64,000 nt of DNA from Pseudomonas caspiana (GTDB taxonomy: Bacteria; Pseudomonadota; Gammaproteobacteria; Pseudomonadales; Pseudomonadaceae): contig NZ_LOHF01000012.1 in assembly GCF_002158995.1 (NCBI RefSeq), forward strand, positions 109,083 through 173,082, written 5' to 3'. The first letter of the stretch is position 1, and each line of letters starts with the position of its first letter. The position numbers and the translations under genes were made by a program. Below the pieces are notes generated by a model, which was not told the DNA's origin, searched no databases, and saw only the letters and a program-made list of their open reading frames with translations. Below are positions 10,448 through 20,361 of the stretch, in pieces.

Positions 10448-11115
10448 ACGGCGAACCTTTTTTGCAGACGCTTCACCAGCAACGAGGCGGCAAAGCTGAT
10501 CGTGAAGTACACCAGACCGGCGATGATCAGGAACTCATTGGCACGGCCAATGATGTCGCCACTGGCCCGCGAGGCGTTGAGGAAGTCCACCAGGCCTACG
10601 GTGTAAACCAGCGAGGTGTCCTGAAACAGAATGATGCTTTGCTGCAACAGCAGCGGGGTCATCTTGCGGAAAGCCTGAGGCAGGATGATCAACCGCATCA
10701 TTTGCCCGTAGGTCATGCCCAGCGCTTGGGCTGCGCCCATCTGGCCCTTGGAAATCGACTGCACACCGGCGCGGACGATTTCGCAGAAGTAGGCCGCCTC
10801 GAACATCATGAAAGCCACGACGCAGGAGGTGAATGCGCCGATAGGCGTGTCTTCGCCAGTAATCCAGCGCAGCACGAACGGCACTGCCAGATAGAACCAG
10901 GTGATGACCAGCAGCAGCGGAATGGAGCGGAAATAGTTGACGTAAGCGCCGGCCACGCTGGCCAGCAGCTTGCTCGACGACAGGCGCATCAAGGCCAGAA
11001 TGGTGCCAAGCACCAAGCCGCCGATAATGCCCATGACCATCAGTTGCAGAGTCATGACCATGCCGTTCCACATGCCGGGAATGGCTTGCACGACTCCTGA
11101 GAAGTCCATATCCAT
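10444..11115 (-). CDS. aatM: Acidic amino acid ABC transporter permease
   Basis: This 223-residue inner-membrane permease belongs to the HisMQ/GltK group. It has several transmembrane helices and the ATPase-docking EAA-type loop [22 protein letters not shown]. The [10 protein letters not shown] segment before the last helix is typical of glutamate/aspartate permeases. The start codon overlaps the aatQ stop by one base (TAATG), so translation is probably coupled. Confidence 0.93.
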   Translation of the reverse strand: MDMDFSGVVQAIPGMWNGMVMTLQLMVMGIIGGLVLGTILALMRLSSSKLLASVAGAYVNYFRSIPLLLVITWFYLAVPFVLRWITGEDTPIGAFTSCVVAFMMFEAAYFCEIVRAGVQSISKGQMGAAQALGMTYGQMMRLIILPQAFRKMTPLLLQQSIILFQDTSLVYTVGLVDFLNASRASGDIIGRANEFLIIAGLVYFTISFAASLLVKRLQKRFAV

Positions 11116-11861
11116 TATTTGCCCCCCAGGGAGATCAGTCCGGGCACAGCGACTTTCTTCTCGACCAGGCGCATCAGCAACATCAGGCTCATGTTCAGGG
11201 TGAAGTAGATCAACGTCGCCAGGGTGAAGGCTTCGAACAGGTTGGCGGAGAACTCGGCGGTCTGTTTAGTCTGCGCAAGCAATTCCATCAGGCCGATCAA
11301 CGATGCCACTGACGAGTTCTTGAACACGTTGAGAAATTCGGAGGTGAGCGGCGGAATAATGATCCGGTACGCCTGCGGCAGCAGCACGTTCCAGTAGATC
11401 TGCGGCAGGCTGAAACCCATGGCGCGCGCCGCAGACTCCTGGCCGCGAGGCAGCGCTTCGATACCGGTGCGCACTTGTTCACATACTCGCGCAGCGGTGA
11501 ACAGGCCCAGACAGACGATTACGCTGAGAAATGCAGAGGTCGTCGGGTTCAGGTCTTGCTTGTACCACTCCTGCATGCCTTCGGGCAGCAGGTCCGGCAC
11601 CAGAAAGTACCAGATGAACAGCTGCACCAGCAGCGGCACATTACGGAAGATTTCCACGTAGACCGTGGCAATGCCGGCCACCACACGGTTCGGCACTGTG
11701 CGCATGACGCCCAGTACGGAGCCCAGCAGCAAGGCAATAATCCAGGCGACGACAGCAATGGCGATAGTCCAGCCCAGACCGGAAATGAACCAGTCCAGAT
11801 AGGTTTCGCTGCCAACGCCAGTGGACTTGAAGAAAACGCTCCAGTCCCAGTTGTAATTCAT
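11115..11861 (-). CDS. aatQ: Acidic amino acid ABC transporter permease
   Basis: This 248-residue partner permease of the GltJ type begins MNYNWDWSVFFKSTG. Its EAA-type loop is AARAMGFSLPQIYWNVLLPQAY. I chose the ATG at 11861, which has GGGGAGACCC upstream; the frame could extend 18 residues further but would enter the intergenic stem-loop. It is separated from aatJ by 98 bases containing that stem-loop, so the membrane components are probably made at lower levels than the binding protein. Confidence 0.93.
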   Translation of the reverse strand: MNYNWDWSVFFKSTGVGSETYLDWFISGLGWTIAIAVVAWIIALLLGSVLGVMRTVPNRVVAGIATVYVEIFRNVPLLVQLFIWYFLVPDLLPEGMQEWYKQDLNPTTSAFLSVIVCLGLFTAARVCEQVRTGIEALPRGQESAARAMGFSLPQIYWNVLLPQAYRIIIPPLTSEFLNVFKNSSVASLIGLMELLAQTKQTAEFSANLFEAFTLATLIYFTLNMSLMLLMRLVEKKVAVPGLISLGGK

Positions 11862-11902
11862 CAGGGTCTCCCCTCTGATCGATCCAGATGCAGGCACGGC
11901 AT

Positions 11903-11929
11903 CCTGAAACCGCACGGGGCGGTCTCAGG
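11903..11929 (-). promoter_or_regulatory. Intercistronic stem-loop between aatJ and aatQ
   Basis: Arms CCTGAAACCGC and GCGGTCTCAGG pair at 10 of 11 positions around a 5-base loop. On the transcribed strand no U-run follows. It therefore looks like a processing or 3'-end stabilising hairpin for the aatJ message rather than an intrinsic terminator. Such hairpins commonly raise binding-protein output in ABC operons. Confidence 0.6.
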
Positions 11930-11959
11930 CTGTTTTTATTGACGATCCAGTTTTGGCAA

Positions 11960-12874
11960 TTAAGCCTTTTTGTCGTCAGCCGCTTTGTCGGTCGGATTGG
12001 TGATCAGCTCTTTGACCTTGTCGCTCATCGGGAACATGAGGTTCAGGCCTTTTGGCGGGATCGGCTGTTCGAACCACTTGCTGTAGATCTTGGTGATCTC
12101 GTTCGACTTGTAGATCGCAACGATGGCGTCATCGACGGCTTTCTTGAACGGCTCGTCGCCTTTACGCACCATGCAACCGTAGATTTCGTACGACTGTGGA
12201 GTGCCGGTAACGGCCCAGTCCGTCGGCTTCTTGGCTTTGGCCATTTCACCGGCCAGCAGCGCGTCGTCCATCATGAACGCTACTGCGCGACCCGATTCCA
12301 GCATCTGGAAGGATTCGCCGTGATCTTTGGCCGATATCACGTTCATGCCCATTTGCTTGTCAGCGTTCATGGCCTTGAGGATGCGCTCGGACGTGGTGCC
12401 AGCGGTGGTCACGACGTTCTTGCCTTTCAGGTCGTCGAAGTCTTTGTAGCTCGAATCTTTCTTGGAAAGCAGGCGAGTGCCGATTTCGAAGATACCGACC
12501 GAGAAGTCGACCTGCTGCTGGCGCTCAACGTTGTTGGTGGTCGAACCACACTCAACGTCGACGGTACCGTTCTGTACCAGCGGGATACGGGTTTGCGAAG
12601 TGACGAGGTTGTACTTGACCTTCAGGTCCGGCATGTCCAGGTCTTTCTTGATGGCTTCGACGATTTTCAGCTGGATGTCGTGGGAGTAGCCAACCGGTAC
12701 GCCGGAAGCGTCAGCGATGTAGGAGAACGGGATCGAAGCGTCGCGGTGACCGAGGGTGATAGTGCCGGACTCTTTGATTTTCTTCAGAGTGCCGGTCAAT
12801 TCGGCGGCGAAAACTGGAGAGCTGATCAGAGCAGCAGTAATTGCTGCGCCCAGAAGATGGGGAACGATGCGCAT
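11960..12874 (-). CDS. aatJ: Periplasmic glutamate/aspartate-binding protein
   Basis: The 304-residue solute-binding protein family 3 member has the signal peptide MRIVPHLLGAAITAALISSPVFA, with cleavage before AELTG. The mature part starts with ITLGHRDASIPFSYIAD and contains VECGSTTNN and TTAGTTSERIL, as in GltI/AatJ. It delivers acidic amino acids and glutamine-type substrates to AatQMP. It is the first gene of the operon and follows the sigma-54 promoter at 13000-13016. The tail is rich in Asp and Lys. Confidence 0.94.
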   Translation of the reverse strand: MRIVPHLLGAAITAALISSPVFAAELTGTLKKIKESGTITLGHRDASIPFSYIADASGVPVGYSHDIQLKIVEAIKKDLDMPDLKVKYNLVTSQTRIPLVQNGTVDVECGSTTNNVERQQQVDFSVGIFEIGTRLLSKKDSSYKDFDDLKGKNVVTTAGTTSERILKAMNADKQMGMNVISAKDHGESFQMLESGRAVAFMMDDALLAGEMAKAKKPTDWAVTGTPQSYEIYGCMVRKGDEPFKKAVDDAIVAIYKSNEITKIYSKWFEQPIPPKGLNLMFPMSDKVKELITNPTDKAADDKKA

Positions 12875-12889
12875 CGGTTATACCTCGGA

Positions 12890-12897
12890 TTGTTTTT
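12890..12897 (-). promoter_or_regulatory. Hfq/Crc-type CA motif before aatJ
   Basis: The minus strand reads AAAAACAA just upstream of the aatJ ribosome binding site, within a run of A. It matches the AAnAAnAA motif that Hfq and Crc use to block translation under catabolite repression in Pseudomonas. The motif is short and its function here is inferred. Confidence 0.4.
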
Positions 12898-12999
12898 TTT
12901 ATGGGGCCTGCTACCTGGCGGCCCGCCTCTTCGGCCCATGCTTCAACTGCGGCCGACAGGAGACAGGCTACGGTCGAAGCGATCGACTGATTAGTACAG

Positions 13000-13016
13000 A
13001 GCAGGAGGCGTGCCAA
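13000..13016 (-). promoter_or_regulatory. Sigma-54 promoter of the aatJ operon
   Basis: The minus strand reads TTGGCACGCCTCCTGCT. It matches TGGCACG-N4-TTGC at all but one position, with GG and GC exactly 10 bases apart. The start site would be near 12990, giving a leader of about 115 bases. It fits control by AauR, which is a sigma-54 activator. Confidence 0.85.
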
Positions 13017-13093
13017 GCTGTTTATTTGAGGTTAACGTTATGATTTATAAGGCTTTAATATGGTGTTTGTGTTTGGCGGGATAGTGTCTGGCG

Positions 13094-13138
13094 TCCGGGA
13101 TGCCGAACTAATGGGGGAGGGATGTTCGGAAATCCGAA
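13094..13138. promoter_or_regulatory. Two AauR enhancer sites
   Basis: A perfect TTCGG-AAAT-CCGAA palindrome (13125-13138) and a one-mismatch copy TCCGG-GATG-CCGAA (13094-13107) lie 31 bases apart, about three helical turns. This is the TTCGG-N4-CCGAA element that I recall being reported for AauR in P. putida. They are about 110-150 bases upstream of the inferred aatJ start, typical for enhancers. Confidence 0.82.
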
Positions 13139-13208
13139 TGGTGCATTAACGGCAGAACTGCAGATATTTTGGGTCTGATACATCAGGTTGGAGCGCGGGA
13201 CCACATGT

Positions 13209-13274
13209 TGTAGGAGAAGGCTGCGAAAGCGGTGTAACAGAGACATCGCATCGCAGCCTTCGTCAGCTCCTACA
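13209..13274. repeat. REP doublet between aatJ control region and glpD
   Basis: Arms TGTAGGAGAAGGCTGCGA and TCGCAGCCTTCGTCAGCTCCTACA are inverted; the left arm has lost a few bases. It belongs to the GGCTGCGA class and lies just downstream of glpD. Confidence 0.8.
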
Positions 13275-13286
13275 AGGGTCAGCGCA

Positions 13287-14825
13287 TCAAGCCGCTGCGA
13301 AAGCACCTTTGTTACGCGCCACGGTGTCCAGATACTGTTGAACGCCTTCGCGCTCTTCAGCCGTCATGAATAGGCCGAGTTTGCTGCGGCGCCACAGAAT
13401 GTCATCGGCGGCCGTTGCCCATTCAGTGCTGCACAGGTAATCGACTTCGCGTGTGTACAAGCCAGCGCCCAAATGATCACCCAGGTCGGCAATGCTCTGT
13501 ACGCCTTCCAGCAGGCGCCAGGTGCGGCTGCCGTAAGTGCGTGCCCAGCGTTGCGCGATTTCGCTTGGCAGCCAGACGAAGCGGCTCGTCAACTGGTTGG
13601 CCAACTCGGCTGGGGTAGTCATGTCTTCGCCGCCAGGCAGGCTGGCTTTGGCGGTCCAGCTCGGCTTCATCTGTTTGAAGAATGGAGCCAATTGAGCCAT
13701 CGCCGACTCTGCCAGCTTGCGATAGGTGGTCAGCTTGCCACCGAATACCGAAAGGATAGGGGCTTCATCAGCGCTACCGGACAACGACAAGGTGTAGTCC
13801 CTGGTGATGGCCGAGGGATTGTCTGATTCATCGTTGCACAGCGGGCGAACGCCCGACCATGTGCTGATCACATCATCGCGGCTCAGTTGCTTTTTGAAGT
13901 GGTCGTTGGCCACTTTGAGCATGTAGTCCATCTCGCCATCAGTAATCTCGACCTTATTCGGATCACCTTGATACTCGCGGTCCGTGGTGCCGACGATGGT
14001 GAAGTGCTCCAGATAAGGAATCGCGAACACGATGCGCTGGTCTTCGTTCTGCAGGATGAAAGCGTTTTCACCTTCGTACAGTTTCGGCACGATCAAGTGG
14101 CTGCCCTGAATCAGGCGAATGCCGTAAGGCGAATCCAGCTTCAGATCATCGCGAATGAACTTGGCCACCCATGGACCGGCAGCATTGACCAGGGCCTTGG
14201 CGCGGATCGAGAACAGCGTGCCGTCGGCGCGCTCCATGTGCAGGTGCCACAGGCCGTTAGTACGGCGGGCATTCAGGCAGCGCGTCTGGGTGTGAATGTG
14301 CGCGCCCTGTTCGCGGGCGGCCATGGCGTTGAGCACCACGAGGCGGGCGTCGTCGACCCAGCAGTCGGAGTATTCGAAACCGTGAGTAATATTCGATTTC
14401 AGCGGGCTTTCGCTGCCGAAGCGCAGGCTGCGCGAACCCGGCAGCTTCTCGCGTTTGCCCAAGTGGTCGTAAAGGAACAAGCCAGCGCGGATCATCCACG
14501 CAGGGCGCAGGTGTGGGCGGTGTGGCAGGACAAAGCGCATTGGTTTGACGATGTGTGGCGCCTTGGCCAACAGCACTTCACGTTCAGCCAGTGCTTCACG
14601 CACCAGACGGAATTCGTAATGTTCCAGGTAGCGCAAGCCACCGTGAATCAATTTGCTGCTGGCAGAAGAGGTGTGGCTGGCCAGGTCGTCTTTTTCGCAC
14701 AGAAAAACTGACAGACCGCGACCGGAGGCATCCGCTGCGATCCCGACACCGTTGATCCCACCACCGATGACGGCGATGTCGTAGACCTCGGAAAGTGGCG
14801 GTGTAGACAGGTTGGAATGGGGCAT
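13287..14825 (-). CDS. glpD: Aerobic glycerol-3-phosphate dehydrogenase
   Basis: The 512-residue FAD enzyme oxidises glycerol-3-phosphate to dihydroxyacetone phosphate at the inner membrane and passes electrons to quinone. The N-terminal dinucleotide-binding motif is IAVIGGGINGVGIAAD, followed by SSASSKLIHGGLRYLE, which is characteristic of the family. The C-terminal domain ends in the helical GlpD cap. The ATG at 14825 has a strong AGGAGG site. It belongs to the glpFKRD group on the minus strand, with operator-like sequences just upstream. Confidence 0.97.
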   Translation of the reverse strand: MPHSNLSTPPLSEVYDIAVIGGGINGVGIAADASGRGLSVFLCEKDDLASHTSSASSKLIHGGLRYLEHYEFRLVREALAEREVLLAKAPHIVKPMRFVLPHRPHLRPAWMIRAGLFLYDHLGKREKLPGSRSLRFGSESPLKSNITHGFEYSDCWVDDARLVVLNAMAAREQGAHIHTQTRCLNARRTNGLWHLHMERADGTLFSIRAKALVNAAGPWVAKFIRDDLKLDSPYGIRLIQGSHLIVPKLYEGENAFILQNEDQRIVFAIPYLEHFTIVGTTDREYQGDPNKVEITDGEMDYMLKVANDHFKKQLSRDDVISTWSGVRPLCNDESDNPSAITRDYTLSLSGSADEAPILSVFGGKLTTYRKLAESAMAQLAPFFKQMKPSWTAKASLPGGEDMTTPAELANQLTSRFVWLPSEIAQRWARTYGSRTWRLLEGVQSIADLGDHLGAGLYTREVDYLCSTEWATAADDILWRRSKLGLFMTAEEREGVQQYLDTVARNKGAFAAA

Positions 14826-14841
14826 CGGTGGCCTCCTGAGT

Positions 14842-14889
14842 TTATTGTTCGGATAACGAATTCGAACATTAATGTTCATTTTCGAAAAT
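14842..14889 (-). promoter_or_regulatory. GlpR-like operators and CA motif before glpD
   Basis: Two TTCG-centred imperfect palindromes lie close to the start codon: TTGTTCGGATAACGAAT near 14845-14861 and AATGTTCATTTTCGAAAAT at 14871-14889. They resemble GlpR operators of the form ATGTTCGATAACGAACAT. Between the first one and the ribosome binding site the transcript would carry AACAATAA (14842-14849), a Hfq/Crc motif. Induction by glycerol and catabolite repression are therefore both likely. Confidence 0.6.
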
Positions 14890-14991
14890 CATAGCTCAAT
14901 AACGCAGGGGCTTCCAGTCAGTTGTCATTGAAAATACTGATCGGGGAGGGGGAAAAGAACAAAAGTGAACATGGGGCGGGACGTTGGTCTC

Positions 14992-15077
14992 GTGGAGCCG
15001 AGCTTGCTCGCGATGCATGAGACGCAGCCAGTAGACATGCCGCGTTATCGTTTATCGCGGGCGAACCCAGCTCCCAC
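14992..15077. repeat. Degenerate REP doublet between glpD and glpR
   Basis: Arms GTGGAGCCGAGCTTGCTCGCGATG and TATCGCGGGCGAACCCAGCTCCCAC are inverted with several mismatches. It resembles the GTGGGAGCGAGCTTGCTCGCGAT class in decayed form. Confidence 0.65.
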
Positions 15078-15108
15078 AGGGGTAGATGTGTGTTGTCAGG
15101 AAAGTTAA

Positions 15109-15864
15109 CTACACCACTTCCAGCCGAATCTTGTTCTGCGCCAGCAACTGCACCAGCGCCGGAGCGGGAGCTTGATCGGTTACCAGACAGTCAATCAGGG
15201 TGATCGGGCCGAGACGCACCATGGCATTGCGGCCGAACTTGCTGGAGTCGGCGGCCAGGATGACCTGCCGGGCGTTGGCAATGATCGCCTGAGAGACGCG
15301 TACTTCTTGATAGTCGAAGTCCAGCAGGCTGCCGTCTTCATCAATCCCGCTGATGCCCACCAGCGCGAAGTCGACTTTGAACTGGTTGATGAAATCCACG
15401 CTGGCCTGACCCATCACACCGCCGTCACGGCGCACGTTGCCTCCCGCCAGCAGGACGTCGAAGTCCTCCTTGGCGCTGAGCATCGAGGCCACATGAAGGT
15501 TGTTAGTGATGATTTTCAGGTTGTTGTGGTTGAGCAGGGCGCGCGCGATCGATTCGGTGGTAGTACCGATGTTGATGAATATCGACGCGTGATCGGGGAT
15601 TTGTGCGGCAATGGCTTCGCCAATCCGCTGCTTCTCATCGCGCATCTGGTCCGCACGCATGGCGTAGGCGGTGTTTTCGATGCTTGAGTCATAAGCTGCG
15701 CCGCCGTGGTAGCGGCGCAACAGGTTCGATTCCGCCAACTGATTGATGTCGCGGCGGATGGTCTGCGGGGTCACGACGAACAGCGTGGCCATTTCCTCGA
15801 TGCTGACGTAGCCGCGTTCACGGACCAGTTCGAGGATTTGCTGCTGACGGGGAGGCAGATTCAT
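15109..15864 (-). CDS. glpR: Glycerol regulon repressor, DeoR family
   Basis: The 251-residue DeoR-type regulator starts with a helix-turn-helix ([20 protein letters not shown], then [15 protein letters not shown]) and has a sugar-phosphate-sensing domain ([30 protein letters not shown]). GlpR represses the glp genes and releases DNA on binding glycerol-3-phosphate. It lies between glpK and glpD, the normal Pseudomonas order. The gap of 116 bases to glpK has no clear signal. A TTTTTGTT/AACAAAAA stretch overlaps the start codon and could be an Hfq/Crc site. Confidence 0.95.
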   Translation of the reverse strand: MNLPPRQQQILELVRERGYVSIEEMATLFVVTPQTIRRDINQLAESNLLRRYHGGAAYDSSIENTAYAMRADQMRDEKQRIGEAIAAQIPDHASIFINIGTTTESIARALLNHNNLKIITNNLHVASMLSAKEDFDVLLAGGNVRRDGGVMGQASVDFINQFKVDFALVGISGIDEDGSLLDFDYQEVRVSQAIIANARQVILAADSSKFGRNAMVRLGPITLIDCLVTDQAPAPALVQLLAQNKIRLEVV

Positions 15865-15980
15865 TTTTGTTGGGTTTCCTTACAGGCTGCCAAATGCGGC
15901 CCATGATGCCGCAGGCATGTACTGCCTGTCAGCCGGAAACTCGTTAGCCATGATCCTGCTACCCGTCGCAAGCGTAACGG

Positions 15981-17501
<1,521 letters not shown>

Positions 17502-17535
17502 CTAATGGGTGAAGTTAAAAGCAGACGCGCGAGAT

Positions 17536-18402
17536 TCAAGATGAAATCTGGGCTTTGCCTGGAACAACGTCAGCGTCTTTTACAGTCGCAGTCTCTACAG
17601 CAGGAACGGTGGGCGGCAGATGGCGCGCAATCAGCGCACGATAGCCAGCGGCACCGAGGCACGCACCGAGAATCGGCGCGAAAATCGGAATCAGAAAGTA
17701 GGGGATGTCACGGCCACCGGTAAACGCGACCTCATCCCAGCCTGCCAGGAACGTCATCAGTTTAGGACCAAAATCACGGGCCGGATTCATCGCGAAGCCT
17801 GTCAATGGGGCTGTCGAGGCACCGATCAGTGCAACCAGCAAACCGATAAGCAGTGGCGCGAGGGTGCCGCGCGGCAGGCCGTTGTTGTCGTCAGTCAGGG
17901 ACATGATGACGCACATCAGAATCGCAGTGATCACACACTCCACCAGCGCCGCCTGGCCTACAGAAATAGACGGGTTAGGGTAAGTGGAAAATGCAGAGGC
18001 CAGTTCGAGGCTGGCAACCGAGCCACGAATCATCTGGTGCGTTTGTTCGAATTCGAAGAACAGGCTGATATACAGCAGATAAACAAGACCGGCACCGCAA
18101 AAAGCTCCTGCGATTTGCGCGGCAATGTAGAAGGGTAATTTTCGTTTTTCAAAACCGGCGAAAATGCTCAGTGCGATGCTGACTGCCGGATTGAGGTGCG
18201 CCCCGGAAACGCCTGCGCTCAGATAAATGGCCATGGCGACCGCCAGACCCCAGATGATGCTGATTTCCCAAAGCCCGAACGTGGCACCCGCAACCTTGAG
18301 CGCTGCGACACAGCCGGTACCGAAAAAAATCATCAGGGCAGTGCCCATGAATTCGGCCACACATTGACCTTTCAGCGTTGGTTCTTGCAGTGCGTTAGTC
18401 AT
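17536..18402 (-). CDS. glpF: Glycerol uptake facilitator (aquaglyceroporin)
   Basis: The 288-residue MIP-family channel carries both half-helix motifs, GAHLNPAVSI and FAMNPARDFGP. The second NPA is followed by R and D, the aquaglyceroporin signature. It lets glycerol diffuse through the inner membrane. I chose the ATG at 18402, preceded by AAAGAGG. It is the first gene of glpFK, with a GlpR-like operator and a CA motif upstream. The C-terminal tail is longer than in E. coli. Confidence 0.96.
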   Translation of the reverse strand: MTNALQEPTLKGQCVAEFMGTALMIFFGTGCVAALKVAGATFGLWEISIIWGLAVAMAIYLSAGVSGAHLNPAVSIALSIFAGFEKRKLPFYIAAQIAGAFCGAGLVYLLYISLFFEFEQTHQMIRGSVASLELASAFSTYPNPSISVGQAALVECVITAILMCVIMSLTDDNNGLPRGTLAPLLIGLLVALIGASTAPLTGFAMNPARDFGPKLMTFLAGWDEVAFTGGRDIPYFLIPIFAPILGACLGAAGYRALIARHLPPTVPAVETATVKDADVVPGKAQISS

Positions 18403-18415
18403 GAAAACCTCTTTT

Positions 18416-18423
18416 TTGTTCTT
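18416..18423 (-). promoter_or_regulatory. Hfq/Crc-type CA motif before glpF
   Basis: The transcript would read AAGAACAA followed by more A and the AAAGAGG ribosome binding site. It is a good AAnAAnAA match, placed so that Hfq-Crc binding would block translation initiation. Confidence 0.5.
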
Positions 18424-18526
18424 GTGCGGCTCTGTGTGAAATTCACCAGTGCGCGTCTTATAACGAGCTCGAGGAAACCCCATCCTCGACCTCAGGATTC
18501 GACCTTAAATGGCACTAAAGTTCCAG

Positions 18527-18550
18527 TGAATATTCGTAAACGAACAAAAA
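18527..18550. promoter_or_regulatory. GlpR-like operator upstream of glpF
   Basis: The sequence TGAATATTCGTAAACGAACA and the A-run after it contain the TTCG-N4-CGAA core seen in the glpD operators. It lies about 125 bases before the glpF start, near where a promoter would be. Confidence 0.6.
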
Positions 18551-18759
18551 TAGACAGGAACGAATGTGGTTGAAAGTAGAAGCGAACCTGCAGGCGATGT
18601 CAGGCGCATGGCTTTTTACGCGGATTGATCGGTGTTGTGTACACCTTCTTTGGCTTTTTTCCGCGTTTCACGTTTTGCCCAGTAAAAACGGGGTGTACAG
18701 ACGGTTGAGCGCCTAGAATAATCCACCTGAACTGGCCGCTTTGGCCTTTGGAGCGCTGC

Positions 18760-19230
18760 ATGACACCTGCATTGGATCTATTGAAAAAAGTTCGCGCTGA
18801 ACACCGTATCCACAGCTACGAACATGACCCGAAAGCTGCTTCCTACGGCCTTGAGGCGGCGGAAAAACTGGGGCTCGAACCGGCGCAGGTGTTCAAGACA
18901 CTGCTGGCAAGTACCGAAAAAGGTGAATTACTGGTCGCTGTGGTGCCGGTTGTTGGCACCCTGGACCTCAAGGCTCTGGCTACCGCTGCGAAAGCCAAGA
19001 AAACCGAAATGGCTGACCCGGCTGCTGCGCAACGCTCCACCGGCTATCTCTTGGGCGGTATCAGCCCGCTGGGTCAGAAGAAGCGGTTGCGTACTTTTAT
19101 TGATCAAAGCGCTGAGCAGTTCGCGACGATTTACGTCAGCGCCGGACGTCGTGGTCTTGAAGTAGAACTGGCGCCGACGGTACTTGCTGAACATACCGGC
19201 GCGATGTTTGCGTCGGTGGGGCGAGGCTGA
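18760..19230 (+). CDS. ybaK: Cys-tRNA(Pro)/Cys-tRNA(Cys) deacylase YbaK/EbsC
   Basis: The 156-residue protein of the YbaK/ProX editing family has the conserved opening MTPALDLLKKVRAEHRIHSYEHDP and the motifs VFKTLLA, LGGISPLGQKKRL and TIYVSAGRRGLEVEL. These proteins hydrolyse cysteine mischarged on tRNA(Pro). The ATG at 18760 is the family start. It is divergent from glpF, as in other pseudomonads. A REP doublet follows. Confidence 0.92.
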   Translation: MTPALDLLKKVRAEHRIHSYEHDPKAASYGLEAAEKLGLEPAQVFKTLLASTEKGELLVAVVPVVGTLDLKALATAAKAKKTEMADPAAAQRSTGYLLGGISPLGQKKRLRTFIDQSAEQFATIYVSAGRRGLEVELAPTVLAEHTGAMFASVGRG

Positions 19231-19264
19231 AAGCTGCGCGCTGTCTCGCAGCAAACATTGGATT

Positions 19265-19354
19265 TGTAGGAGCGCACGAGCACCGCGAGGCCGCGATAGC
19301 GGTTTGTCTGACACTCCGCGATCGCTGGCCTCGTAACCTCGGTGAGCTCCTACA
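19265..19354. repeat. REP doublet, GAGCACCGCGAGG class
   Basis: Inverted arms run from TGTAGGAGCGCACGAGCACC to GGTGAGCTCCTACA, separated by about 15 bases, with small changes in the right arm. It lies between ybaK and the phzF-like gene. Confidence 0.82.
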
Positions 19355-19512
19355 GGATTTGGGCCATATCGGAAGAGCGCGTTTTGTTTGAAAGGATCAA
19401 ACCTTTCGCCTCGCGCTGTGGATGTATGCTCGGTAATCGGGCCATCTGTCTCTGGTGAACACGGCTGCAGGCATGCATTGTGCAACGCATCAATCGCACT
19501 GGAGCATCACTT

Positions 19513-20301
19513 ATGTTTCTCGAATTTCATCAGGTCGATGCCTTCAGTGATCGTCCGTTCAGCGGTAATCCGGCGATGGTTTATCGCCTTGATGCATGGC
19601 TGGCTGACGAGTTGATGCAGCGCATTGCTGCCGAGCACAATCTGGCGGAAACCGCGTTTGTGGTGCGCGAAGCGCTCGGCTGGCACATTCGCTGGTTTAC
19701 ACCCAAGACTGAAGTGCCACTGTGCGGGCATGCAACGCTGGCGGCTGCCCATGTGCTGTTTACTGTTTTCGGCGAGCCTGCGGAACAGCTCGATTTTTTC
19801 TGCAAGTCCGGTGCGTTAAGCGTTACTCGAGAGGACGGGTTATTAATGCTGGATTTCCCGGCGATGATCCCTCACGAGGTCGGGGTGACGTTGGAGCTTG
19901 AGCGTGCCTTGGGCACCAGCATTGTTGATGCGCTCGGCTCAGTGGAATTGATGGTAGTGCTTGAGTCCGAACAGGCGGTACGTGAATGCAGGCCTGACAT
20001 GGCTGCCTTGGCAAAGCTGCCATGGCCCGGTGTCATCGTGACCGCCAAGGGCGAACAGTTTGACTTCGTCTCGCGTTACTTCGCCCCGGCGATTGGCATC
20101 CCGGAAGACCCGGTAACCGGATCGACGCACTGTGTGCTGATTCCGTACTGGGCCGGGCGACTGGGCAAGGATGTGTTAAATGCCTACCAATGTTCGGAGC
20201 GCGGCGGGGCGTTGTTCTGTCGACTGGAAGGGGAACGGGTGAAAATCGGCGGTCATGCCACGTTGGTGGCGAGCGGTAAGTTGATGGTTAGCCTGGGCTG
20301 A
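19513..20301 (+). CDS. PhzF-family isomerase/epimerase
   Basis: The 262-residue protein has the opening EFHQVDAFSDRPFSGNPAMV, the catalytic glutamate in NLAETAFV, PLCGHATLAAAHVLF, and a second-half motif EDPVTGSTHC. These are hallmarks of the PhzF fold of two similar halves. PhzF itself isomerises a phenazine precursor, but no phenazine genes are nearby. This is more likely a general metabolic relative (YddE-like) of unknown substrate. The ATG at 19513 lies in a typical context; the frame extends to 19480 without support. Confidence 0.88.
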   Translation: MFLEFHQVDAFSDRPFSGNPAMVYRLDAWLADELMQRIAAEHNLAETAFVVREALGWHIRWFTPKTEVPLCGHATLAAAHVLFTVFGEPAEQLDFFCKSGALSVTREDGLLMLDFPAMIPHEVGVTLELERALGTSIVDALGSVELMVVLESEQAVRECRPDMAALAKLPWPGVIVTAKGEQFDFVSRYFAPAIGIPEDPVTGSTHCVLIPYWAGRLGKDVLNAYQCSERGGALFCRLEGERVKIGGHATLVASGKLMVSLG

Positions 20302-20361
20302 ATCACGCGGCCTCCAGTTGGAATGCGCTCCCACAGGAGAATACATTTCAATTCATCCAGG

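Noticed and set aside
19513..20301. PhzF-like gene as part of a phenazine cluster
   Set aside because: No other phz gene is near, and PhzF-fold proteins are widespread outside phenazine synthesis.
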